Shown here: positions 26,272-37,927 of the stretch, piece after piece
Position numbering within the stretch: position 1 is the first letter of the stretch
Layout of the letters: every line of letters starts with the position of its first letter
Source: Rostratula benghalensis
Lineage: Eukaryota; Chordata; Aves; Charadriiformes; Rostratulidae
DNA: 64,000 nt
NCBI GenBank assembly: GCA_013399305.1
Contig: VXAI01000310.1
Coordinates: 105,039-169,038 of the forward strand
Direction of reading: 5' to 3'
The notes under the pieces: generated by a model
Seen by the model: the letters and a program-made list of their open reading frames with translations, nothing else
What the model was told of the DNA's origin: nothing
Database searches by the model: none
Translations under genes and position numbers: made by a program

Positions 26272-28943
26272 CTGTTATAAGAGATATTGCTGTCAGAGTA
26301 GAATGTCTGCCTTGGATAAGATAAAAACGTCTACCAATACATATGTCCCTTTCACCTGCTTAAAGTGGTTAAAAACTGACAATTTTCATCTTTTTGTGTT
26401 GAGATAGTGTTTACAATTTATTAAGTGATAGATTAACAATTGATTGGATTTAACCTAATCTTTTATCACTGTTCTACGGCAAAGTTATTAAATTGTAAAA
26501 GTAAAATAACCCTAAGCAACTATTACTTAACCAGTATCCAAACTAGCTTTTTAATGAATCATTCTTTTGAACCTGAAAGCAAATAACCCTTATAAATGTA
26601 ATGAAGATAAAACACTCTTGGTTGCACTAAAATTGGGTGGTATTTCCAAACCCTAATGCTACTAAACAACTTGACTGAGTAACCTTGTAAAATCAGATCT
26701 GTTTAGATATCCTATAATTGTTATATTGACACAAACAAGCATCTGAAACAAGAAAAAAAGTCCAATCACTAAATATTTTAAATGACCACACTATCAAGCA
26801 ATATATTTCATCATGCTATGTAAAAAATAAAGTTGAAATTAAATCTACAGCGTAAGTTTTTCTACCCTCAGAAGCAGAAGGGAAAGGTTAAAGCAGGGGA
26901 AATCCCTCCCCCGCCTCTCCACTCCTGTTAGAAACTGGTTTGTAATTTATGTGTCCAGTTTCAAATTTAGCTATGTGACATGGAAGGAGATTCTATGTCT
27001 TCACTACACATCAGGTTTCAAAACTCATAACATGCTAGTGATAAAAGCCCAACTATGGCAGGTAAACCAGGAGTTTCACAGAGGTCCTGCATCTTAGACT
27101 ACAGACAACTCCAGAAAAACTTGTTCTTACCCCTTAAATTTTATCCTATGTCCATCAGTGTATCTTTCAACACTCTATAAAACAGTAATTTCCAAAAAAA
27201 TTTACAGAGTATGAGACGCTCATCAGCTCACATTGTAATGTAACAGCAAGTATTATTACTGTTTACATGCAGTCATTAGATGTTCCATTGGAGCAAAGTG
27301 TGTCAGCCATAAATGTCAGAGTTAAACTCTCCCTGTCACTACAGTCACGAAGATTTCCATAAATGGCATTTCTATTTTCACTCCGCTGGAACTTGTATTA
27401 TTCACATAATCAAAATGATGACAATTTCAATCGACACATTACACTAGAAATGAAGCTGAATAAACATTTTATCCACCCTTTGCAATATGCATTGTTACCA
27501 TGCCTGAAGAAAATCCAACTCAAGAAGTAAACAGCATTGGGATTGTGTTTATTTGCTAAGCTAAGTGTTCCTATGATAAAATCAGCTCATGTGTTCCTTT
27601 GACAAAACTTTCAACACAATTATTTGCTTTTAGTTAAAAGTGCCTACTCCATAAGGGTACTACCAAAGGAATCATTGCTGGTCCCATTATGAACTTGCAG
27701 TAACACTGTACGATATATACAGTGAAATTTACTACAGGACAAAATGGCATTCAACTAGCTAAACAGCAAAATTATTCTCTCTGTGTGTCTGGGTCACTAT
27801 TATATATATGCTACTATACAGGCTGCAAGAACTGACTCTACCCCACAAACACAATGCTACTCTTATCAACTACGATATTCCACTACAGTGACAGTTGGTC
27901 CTCCTCTTTACAGGTTGACTTTCCTATCACTTTCCTTGAGAAATACATTAACTTACAAAGAAAATGAGGAAATTCAGTTTAAGAGAAAGTTTTAAAAGTA
28001 ATTATATTGTAAAGTGATTTGAAGGACGAAAAAGATCTTGAAAAATCCAGTATTATCTTTAGCCCAGCAAACTGCTCTCCACATTGGTAGATACCAATAA
28101 AACCACCCACCCTGTAGCTAGAAATTAAATAGCTTTTTATTAGATAATGAAGAAGAAAATCCATAAAGATCCTGTTAAGTAAGAAAAGAAAGCACTAACA
28201 AAAAAAAAAAAAAAAAAATTGTGCAATGCAAAGAAAAAACAGAATCATAGACATGATGCACACCAAGAAAATAGATCCAGCTATGAGACTGCCTTAACAG
28301 GTCAAAGTTTTGATAGCTTCAGTGGCAAGCTGAGAAACCTTTTTCCCCTAACTTTCTTAGTGGCGTCATCACTAACAACTGAGGTTTAGGCCTTCCTTAT
28401 GCTAAATTATGATCTCTGATTGACCTGTGGTAGACTGAGAGGTTTCGTCTACTGTGAGTGTGTGGGACAGCCAGTGACACCTCTTTGGAGCTAGATGGCA
28501 GTAACTATAGCAAGAGACTGCACACAGCTGATGGGATTCTCCTACAGCTTCATGGCTAAGTTTTTCCAATTTAAACTTTAGCTGAACTCTTAGGAGACTT
28601 CTCCTTTGTCTTTTGGTTGCAGCTGTCACTAGAAACAACAGCAACCATCCATACCTTGAAAATTTTAATAGAATATTCTCTACTAAAGATTCTGAATACC
28701 ACACTGATGAATTTTTATGCTCTCTATAATCATTAAATTCAGCTATATACATAAGTTGTAAAATGAATTAATTTTTCATAGTCACTCTGGAGTTCATCTT
28801 AATACAGAAAATGGAAAAACAAGCTTCACCGAAAGTAAACAAATTCAAATAAAACTTCAGAGAAAGTGACCAAAAAAAGAAACAAAAAGGAGATTGACAT
28901 CATATTGAAAACAATTAAATGGAAGATAAAGAAACATAAATAC
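26272..28943 (-). other. KDM4C: KDM4C intron between the 28944-29137 and 26033-26271 exons
   Basis: About 2.7 kb, bounded by gtattt and ttataacag. It contains a poly(A) run at about 28200-28219. A 116-codon minus-strand ORF at 28402-28752 resembles no protein I know and lacks splice context, so I treat it as chance. Confidence 0.88.
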
Positions 28944-29137
28944 CAGTGCGGAAAGTTCTCTATTTTTTTTCTGCTTTGTAGCCAGGCCTTTACTTCAGGT
29001 GTTGATTTAGGAGTTGGTTTAGTATGATCAATAGTGTATAAATCTTTGCCTTGTTTCCACAGCTGGTATCTATCTGGTTGAAACTTCTTCACAAAGATGT
29101 CCATGGATATTGTCACCATGTCTTTCCTACAAGTGCA
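28944..29137 (-). CDS. KDM4C: KDM4C internal exon: end of JmjC zinc site and post-JmjC helix
   Basis: KDM4C is a nuclear Fe(II)/2-oxoglutarate demethylase acting on H3K9me3/me2 and H3K36me3. This exon encodes 64 codons plus 2 bases. It opens with Cys-Thr-Cys-Arg-Lys-Asp-Met; the two cysteines match the last two ligands (C306 and C308 in KDM4A) of the structural zinc site beside the JmjC fold. It continues through [16 protein letters not shown] and IDHTKPTP, nearly identical to mammalian KDM4C and clearly different from KDM4A after the IDHT motif. On the minus strand the acceptor is cttctcttgcag and the donor is CACTG followed by gtattt. The entry phase is 0 and the exit phase 2. Ending here gives exactly ten residues between AWLQ and the Ser/Cys-Phe junction, as in human, which supports the donor choice. 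The frame stays open past the donor into the intron, but that part resembles nothing. Seen: ORF and splice signals. Family knowledge: function and zinc ligands. Confidence 0.95.
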
Positions 29138-29997
29138 CTGCAAGAGAAGACAGGAATTTATAAGTGATAAATAATGAAATATGCCACAGGTTTGCAGTAA
29201 AGAAAGTCCAAAATAAAAATCCCACATGTGAAAACCAACTGTAACCAAAATATTCCTTTTACCCCTCTTCCTCACTTATCCAGGGGAGGTAAAGATCATC
29301 CAAGACAAGAAATTATCAGCAAATATGACACACTAGGATTCTACAAAGGTAGAAATTTTTTTATTACCTCTAAAAAATTAAGACTAAAATGAAACTACAG
29401 CATGTCTTTTTGCTCTGTTAGCTATTCTTGATTGTTTTAAGCATACTGTCATGTTGAATTCAGAGACTGCATGTGTCTTCAGTGGCATCACAATTTTCTT
29501 TTTAAAAATAAAATAACTTAGGTAGTATACACCTAACCCAAAGGCCTTTACAGGCATGTACAGTCCTAGCTTTTAACTCTTCAAAAAGCATAGTTACAGT
29601 TTTCCCAGGTTTCTCTACAGTAAGGAAGACACATGCAAGAGGGGAATATTATGTTTAAGGTCTAGAAGAGCGTGTTGCAAGAATGTAATCTGATCTTCTG
29701 TCTAATGAAGGCTCAACTCTCATGCAGTATTTTCTTTTGCTGTAGTGCCTGATTTTAGCCCCGCAAAGAATTTTTGCATTGTTTTTCTTTACAAATTATG
29801 CATATGAATGGATTAATTTGGACATATTTGAATAAACTCTTAATAATGATCATGAAAATGTAGAGAAGCCTTAACTTTGAATACTGTAGATGTTGAGACA
29901 TTTTCAGACTAAAGTTACTGTACCTAATACTCAAAAATACTAGTATTAGGAGACTGCAATAAGTAAATCAATACACCCCCCAGCATGTAAACTATAG

Positions 29998-30524
29998 TGG
30001 TGGATGAACCTTGTCTGTCTGCCAGGTGCTCACCGACCTGCTCTCTCATTTTCCCTCCACAGCAGGACAGGGAGAGAAAATAAGATGAAAAAGGTCATGA
30101 ACTGAGGTAAGGACAGGAAGATCACTGACCAAGATCACTACTACAGACTCAACTTGAGGAAATTAAATTATGTAATGCCAATTAATAAGAGATTAGGATA
30201 GGGAGAAATAAGAACAAAACTAAAACCAGTTTCCCTCCCCCTTCTTTTTCCCAGGCTCATTTTCACTTCTGACTCTGATATCCACAGGGCTGTTTATTTT
30301 CCTTACTCTCTATCTCACAGCTGCTTTTCACCTTTTCTTAAATATGCTGTCACAGAGGCACCACTAGAGTCCTTGGCAGCTCTGGGCAGCAGTGGGCTCA
30401 TTTTGGAGCCAGCTGGACCTGACGGTGTCCAACATGGAGGCAGATACTGATCCCTTCTCACAGAAGCCACTGCTGCAGCCCCACCTCTGCTGCCAGAATC
30501 TTGCCATGGAAACCCCATCCAACA
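29998..30524 (-). mobile_element. Solo LTR, third bird LTR class
   Basis: The plus strand shows 'gacagggagagaaaataaga', then a T/C-rich stretch, 'ggagccagctggacctgacg' and 'cttctcacagaagccactgc'. The element reads on the minus strand, beginning TGTTGGATGGGGTTTCCATG and passing a 'catatttaagaaaagg' TATA-like region. It is related to the LTRs at 56835 and 51632. The 67-codon ORF at 30315-30518 lies inside and is not a gene. Confidence 0.7.
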
Positions 30525-32143
30525 ATTCAGATTAAAAGCCAGCTGACTGGCTAAAACACAGTCTTATTCTCAAAACTTTTAAAGAATTTAACTTTTTTAA
30601 AAAGCAAAACTGAGACAGTATTTTGTTTAAAGTAAGCAGAGATATATTTTTAAAAGTGGCAAACGCATGCCCTGGGTTTCTGGTTTGCTACACCTAGTTT
30701 TATCACCCCTTTTAAGCCAGGACAGTGTTACATTACAGAAAGTTGAAACTCAAAAGAGACTGAGTGATGCTTTTCTCCTAGTTAGCTTGCTGCGTGCTGG
30801 ATGCATCTTACTTTGTCTGTTATTTCTACCCTTCATTTCTAGTCTACTCCTTTTTCCCCTCGAAAATCATAATATATAAAACGAGGAGAAGGAATCCCAG
30901 ATGTATTAAGAAAGCTTGTTTTCCTTTCAACGGGTCAACGTTGAATATGCTGCCTATTCACCACAGCGCCCTCTACTGGGGGGATGGAATGCCAAAGAAT
31001 AACAATGCCTCAAAAACAGAAGTTAAAACTTTATGCAGCTGTATTTAATTACAGTTTTTACCCTAAATGCGATTAGAATTTTCCTTTTTCAAACAACTTC
31101 CAACATGTATGTACATACAAACACACACAGTTTGTAAAAGGCAACCTTATTTGAAATAGCCTGTCTCATTCAGAGTCACGCTGAATAGTAACATACAAGC
31201 AATTGCAATATTTTGTGTACTGCAAAAATACATAGATAGTCCACTGAAATATATTTTAAAAATTAAATTTGTAACATATATTCAACCAATACTGGGTTTT
31301 CTATCCATTTACACACCAAATCATTTTGTATTCAAGCCATGCCTCTACACACCAATCAAAAATGGTTGTTAAAGCAAGAAAAAATTTAGAGGACTACTGT
31401 TTCTACTGTTAGACACCCAAGACTTCCAGTAGTTTGGAAGAAAATAATTATTTAGGTCAGCACTGAAGTATCAAAGAAGAGAATACATTAAGAAATATAA
31501 TTCTACTTCATTCTACAATAGAATGATAATTATATATGGAAAGACTCAATGTAAATTGTCTCAACAAGGCACAGAATTTCTGTCTTTCAGTAATCTTTGA
31601 TCAGTTTTCACTACCTCTTAATACAACTACAGCAAATGATTCAGGCAAATATGAGAAATATTATAGAATTTTCTAGATGATTCAAAACTTTGTAAAACAT
31701 ACACTTCTGAGTAAAAAGCAATGGAGAAAAATCACATTTAACAGCATTACTGCTTACCTGAAAATAAAAAAGACAAGCTTTTAGACATTAAAAGGGGAAA
31801 TATTTGGAAGTATCTCAGACAACGACAGCAGATATGTTCTGAAAATTATTTCTACTTATACACACTAAATTGACACAAGGAAAAAAAAATACTGTTGCTT
31901 TGATAAATAATTTGGAGGATTTTTGTTGTCCTTGGTGGTGTTGGCAACAGTTTTTAATGGGGGTTTTTGTTTTTTTATTTTGATTTCCCATTTGACTGAC
32001 TTGTAGCTGACAGTTATATGGCTTCCTGCTCCCATGACAAAAAAGTGACTGAAAGATTCTCTCTAAAGCAAAACTAAATGTTATTCTGTTGAAGAAGCCT
32101 CTAGGGACACATACAAAAGGGACACGACAGAGTCTACTAAAAT

Positions 32144-32164
32144 TAAAATAAATAAATAAATAAG
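32144..32164. repeat. Short (AAAT)n microsatellite
   Basis: Runs of aaataaataaataa. Ordinary simple repeat in the intron. Confidence 0.8.
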
Positions 32165-33929
32165 CAAGCATATTTCAGTATTTTTAAAAAGTAAATGCAA
32201 CAATCAAAATTATTGTATCACCATGTAAAATACAGCTGATATTGCCATAAACTTTACAACCTTTGCACTGGAAATAATTCTTTTCCGTATCCAGTAGAAT
32301 TTGTGTGATACATGTTCTCAGTCAACGATTAGTATGACAATCAGAATACTTAAGGAAACAAAACTGTCACAATTCTTTGATATTACCATTAACATCATCA
32401 GTGTCACCATTACTATTATTTACTATCAAAAACATACAGCCTGGAGGTAAGCAATTCAAATAACAGTCATTAGTAGCCGCAAACATTTATTGCAAAGAAT
32501 TGAGGAAAAAAAAATCAGCAACTTTAACTAATTGGTGTAATTAAATGTAGGGTATATTTGTAATATAAGAAAACTACTTAAGAGATTCAGGCTCATCCCA
32601 AAGAATTTTTTCAAATACTTGATATTTGTGAATGTGAAATTAATAATTACTTTGTACTTAAAAAAAAAAAATAAATACTTCCCATTTTGAAATCTGATTC
32701 AAGAAAACTTAAATGAATACAACAAGCTTCTACACTTGTGCATACTACAGTTAGACATGTACTTAAGCACATTTTAAAATAGGGGCATTTTTTTCCTAAT
32801 TGCTCTCATTGAAGTAATCATAGATGTATGTTGTGATCAGCAGCACATTGACCCATTAACATCTATGCTAGTACCTAAGAACAGCTCTTGAAAAACACTG
32901 TCATTAAGAATCAAGTACATGACTTAAAGGTCTTCTAATACTCCATCATTAATATGAAACTCTTTCATCAAACAGAATCACTGGGATTTTTTTAAATTAA
33001 CATTAAAAAATTCAATCTGTAGAGAGCATCACATTTTGCTGCAACAGAAAGCAAATAGATTATTTATCTTATCATGTGACTACTAGAAGCAAGAAGTATC
33101 GGAGTTCAAAGCACATAAACGTATATCTAGAGTCAACCCTTTGCGAGTCACATTCTCCTCTTTTAGTTCAATGAATTATATCTGATGATGTATCTTCTAA
33201 GATGTGCAATTACGTCTTTATCCACAAAAGTGCCTTCAACCTAAACATCACTTGTGCTACTACAGTGCTATAATAATTAACACATTGAGCTTAAAATATC
33301 TGGAGGATTTTGGACATTTTGCATTCAGTATTGGATTTTCTTAATTAAAATGTGATTTTCACTGTACATGAAATCTATTTTAGTTAAGTTCTTCTAAATA
33401 TTAACTTGAAGTAGTACTCTGCTAATTTTTTTCCTTCCCTTACATATTTATTTCAGAAGAAAAGAGTCACTTAATTCACATTGCAACTGCACCATGCAGG
33501 TAAATTCTTTTTATATACACCTGTGGAACAGCATGTGTGAGAATAACAGTCAAGAGAAACCACGAAATGTTGTCTTTGTAAAGAGAGAATGGGATTTTTA
33601 CAAAACTTATAACAAACCGACAAACTAGGAGAATGAAGCAAGCATTAGGCTGGTAACCTTCTTTACATGGAATATAAACCCAATCCACAAAGCTTACTCT
33701 AAAAATTATCAAATCAAACTATTTTTAATTGATACAACTTCTTAACTGCTTGTAATGATTAAAGCTTTCTTCATGGTACAATGGCAATGATGTATTTATT
33801 GGAGAGAGTTTAAATAACTTAGATCATTCTTACCATCTTAACTTCACCTGCCACTTCAAATAGAGTATTTCACCCACTACAGCCCCCTCTTCATGCAATA
33901 CTTCAAATGAATCATGTTCAAACCACATT

Positions 33930-33956
<27 letters not shown>
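33930..33956. repeat. Poly(A) tract of 27
   Basis: Uninterrupted A on the plus strand. No recognisable retroposon body precedes it. Confidence 0.95.
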
Positions 33957-33960
<4 letters not shown>

Positions 33961-36900
33961 CTTAGATAAACAAAATTTCTAAAGGTGCTGCAACTGGAAC
34001 TGCTTCCTGTGGACTACCTGTAGAAGTGCTTGATAGAGGACAGGATTTATTAAATCCTGGTAACAATAACTGTTCTTTGCTATGGAATCAGGCAGTGATA
34101 TATTTTCACACTGACCTTCTGGCAACTTGTAGGCAGTGTTGCAGAAACCTTTGATATCACTTAGCCATCTGTGCAAGCTTCAATAAAACAAGCCTTCCTT
34201 TAGTAAGTCTTAGGGAGTGCACACACTTTTCCCTGACACATCCAGTCATACACAACAAAAAAACACAAATTCAAAACACCATTCTTTGTTGAAGTTCTTT
34301 TTATACACATTCCACAATATTTTGGGTAAATAATAGAACAAAATATTTCTAATAAATTTGTTACTTGTATTCACACACATATTGAATATTTTAAAAATAA
34401 TCCAGTATTTAAATGATGCATTACAAAATATGTGGGTTTCTTTCTTGATTCTTATTTCCAACTGTTTAAACTTAGATCTTATGCCACCTACACAACCCTA
34501 CACAAAAAAGACTCAATTTATATTATGTAGAACTGATTCCACCAGCATTAGATGTCATAATGTGGCCATCTCCCTCCAATATCTTTGAAACACGGGTAAC
34601 AGAAAACGATATGATACGAGACAGCTGAAAGAAGCCTGTTTTTTCTTAAATGTTCCAACTCTAATCCTGTCTTTATCTTATCTACCTGTTACATCTTTTT
34701 GATTGTACTCTTTCCTCATTTATGTGACCGAGAAATTAAGTACAAATTAGATGTGCATAAGAGAAAATCGATGAAATTAAAAATCAAAGCTAAGTATCTA
34801 TCAATGACCCCAGGAACTTGGTGGAAACAGGTAAGATGAGGACAAGAAAAAATTTCTATGGACGGGAAGAGGAGAGAAGTTTTACGTAAATTAGGTGACC
34901 TACAGGTATTCTTGATCTCTAAATCTGGGTGGTAATTCAGACTAACAGATTAATGCACAGGACAGTAGTCTTGCTTATGAGGTTTTGACACATATCTATC
35001 TCGTAATTTTAAGAGGGGTGAGCAGGATACATGCTGCCACGTTTGATGCAGAGCCATCTGTCATTGCCAACAAAGCTCAAGCCTTTTAAGGGCAAATAAA
35101 ACAGCAGAAAGGACACCTCTGTCAGACACTTAATGTTTGCTGATGGTTCGGGCGTTGTTTGGGGTGTTTCAAGGGGGGCCGTTGGGGGAGAGGGTAGGTT
35201 TCACATATCCTAAAAATAATTCCTTGAGTTTCCAGAGCTAAACTACCCTTGTTCTTCCTATTCCCATCAATCCTTTACTGGTATCTTTCCTGGCACTACT
35301 CTAATCCCTTGGGAGATTTAATCATTAGCTATTAACTCTTTTTCTCTTCACTCTGATTTTACTCTGTATTTCTAGCCCAAATTCTTTTGACTCACACACA
35401 CTTCTCCATCCATCTCTGATGCCTATACACAGAAGAAACCCTTTTCCTGGAGTCTTTATCTCTCTGATGTGTCAACTGCCCTTGCTCCATCCTTCTCTTA
35501 GCTCTGCGTTGTTTCCTTAGTATCTTCAGACTGAATTTCCTGAGATCCAGAAAACAAAGGCTTCAGTCCCTTAACTTAAACTATCTTGTAATTCCAGCAT
35601 TTTAAAATAGAAGGATGCTGACCCTGCAAAGTTATGATTTATTGCAAAGAAATTAATCTCCATCTACAGCAGACTAAAATTAACCAATTCTATAATATCT
35701 CCTGAAGTAATAAAACAAACCAGTGCAATTAAACATATATATATATAATTATAAACAATAACTTGTATTTTTGCAATACCTATAACAGGCCTATTACCGT
35801 ATCATTCCTCATCTTGGTAACACCAATTCCACAGTCCTCATTTTGGATCTACTTACACAAAGTTTAGTATTATTAAGCATAACAAAGGAATTCACACATA
35901 AGCCAAGTAGAGCAATTCTCAACAATCACGTATATCCTTAGATAATTACAGCAAAGGGAGAGTTGTAACATATTGTAGGTAAGAAGTCAGTATAACAGGA
36001 AATCTAATATGGGGATAATTCCTTCTCTAATCCAAATAAACTCAAAAGAAAACCAATTGGATATCAATTTGAAAATTGTGTTCCTAAATACCAGCTTGGA
36101 AAAGCCTCAAAGCAGAACTCCACATACTGCAAATTAAACGGAGTTCTAGGCAGTCAGCCACCTGGTAGGAGCAGACGGGCTGAGGAATATGAACTTTTTG
36201 TATTATTTTTCTATTATTAGATTGGCTAAAATAAACTGTTACCTACCTTGGATTATTTAAAACTGCTTTCTGCCACAAATAATATACCTGTGTATCACTA
36301 CTAATGCTGCTAGTTGTTATAGCAAGTCAAATTATGGTCAGAACTTTCAGAATTCTTTTCTACATTCAGGTTCAGATTAAATAATAATTGAAGATTCACA
36401 GTGATATAACCAGATTACTATTGACACGTTTTTTCCACAACAATTCAAATTTTACAGAGCTTCAAACCTAGCTGCCATTATTAAAAATCGTGGTTGCATT
36501 TACATACTATAATACTCACAGACAGATCATGTTGAAACCTAAATAGTAAATTAAATACTAAGTACTAAAATTAAAATTCATGTAAAGCTTTAGAACTGTT
36601 GAGCATTCCTCAATGATGCCTATGAAGCACAGCAAATGAGTAACTTGCCCTTACATTAATATAATTACAGATTACTTTTTAAAGTTCAGAAAATATTTTT
36701 TCTTAATGTTTTGAAGATGTTCTAAAATGTCATGACACATTTTTCACAGGCTTCACCTTTTAGCATCTAGAACAGTGTGTTAAGGGATGATAAAAACAGC
36801 AAATTAATGTTACAATGGTAAATCACAGTATATAATTACTTTTGTCATGGGGAAGAACAGAAAGCAATGGAATTCCAATCAAAGGGAAAATCTGTGACCA

Positions 36901-37600
36901 AGACTCGTGTGAAGTATTTAAAGCACCATCTTTTTTATTAAGTTTCTCTGAGGCATATGATAAGTCTTTGCAAAAGCTTGGTTTGGTTTTTTGAGACTTA
37001 GATGCCCAAAATTCATCATTCGTACACCTTGTAGCTTCTGTAAATGCTAAGTCAAACAGCAGGCTGTTTATATATCAATTACCTCACTACTGTTAAGTGT
37101 TACTCTTAATCAAATATTCACGCAGGACAAGAACTACAAAAATTAACACCTAATAGATTTATTCCAGATTGTCCATCTACTGAATCATTTTTGGCCAACA
37201 CGACTCTTAAATTGAGTTTATGTATACCTAAAACACTTTATTTTCTCTTGCTCTTACTGAGCAAGAGTACAAGCAGAACAGTATTTAGAAAACTTCTATA
37301 CCTTCCAAGAGATAATGAAAAAAATGGTAGTTCTATACACCTTCATTCTAGGAATTTCAAAATGCTTTGCAATTACTGCTTCTTCCTGATAACAGAGAAT
37401 ACCACGGAAAGGCTTGTTTGTTAAGATCACAAGACAAGCCACAGTCAGAACTGATACTTGAATACATTTTCCTTCCAGTTCCCTGCTCCAGATGTTAGAC
37501 CTTATTTCTAAACTGAACAGAGGAAAAAGAGAAGGAATCTCCCAGATTTTGAAAACAACGTTTTTACCCAAAAGGTTCTCCTACTATTCTAATTCTATTA

Positions 37601-37682
37601 TAGAGAGAAAGGGAGGAAAGGGAGGGAGGGGAAGGAGGGGAAAGGAGAAAAGGGAGGGAAGGGAGAAAAGGGAGGGAGGAAG
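37601..37682. repeat. Purine-only GGGAGG/GGGAAA tract
   Basis: About 80 bases of almost pure A and G on the plus strand. It contains four G-runs at 37620-37640 (GGG, GGG, GGGG, GGGG with loops of 1, 1 and 5), which fits the canonical G-quadruplex pattern. It lies on the KDM4C template strand. Confidence 0.9.
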
Positions 37683-37905
37683 ATATAAAGATATTAATAG
37701 AAAAAAAATCATACGGTCCTACCATCTATTTTATAAGGTAATAAAACCCCAGAAAAATCAAATACTCTGCAGCTTTTTATGTGGCTTACCCTTTAACAAA
37801 ATGTAGACATGAAAGAAACTGTAGCTATGCAATATTTAAATCTACCACTGTTTAAATCCAAACTCAGTAAGCAATGGAGCACTGTAATATTTTAAAGGGG
37901 AAAAA

Positions 37906-37927
37906 AAAAGGGGGGGGCGGGGAGGGG
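37906..37927. repeat. G-rich tract with G-quadruplex pattern
   Basis: Eight G from 37910, then C, four G, A, four G. Preceded by nine A. Loop lengths of 1-2 are possible. Confidence 0.85.

Noticed and set aside
28402..28752. 116-codon minus-strand ORF near the KDM4C exons
   Set aside because: No similarity to KDM4C or any protein I know, no splice borders at its ends, and the exons on each side already join in phase without it.
30315..30518. 67-codon minus-strand ORF with a protein-like composition
   Set aside because: Lies wholly within a bird LTR; the GC-rich LTR gives the normal-looking composition.
31815..32171. 118-codon minus-strand ORF
   Set aside because: Composition follows the local A/T bias, with no recognised domain and no partner exons.
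37492..37806. 104-codon plus-strand ORF rich in Gly, Arg, Lys and Glu
   Set aside because: Translation of the purine-only GGGAGG/GGGAAA tract.
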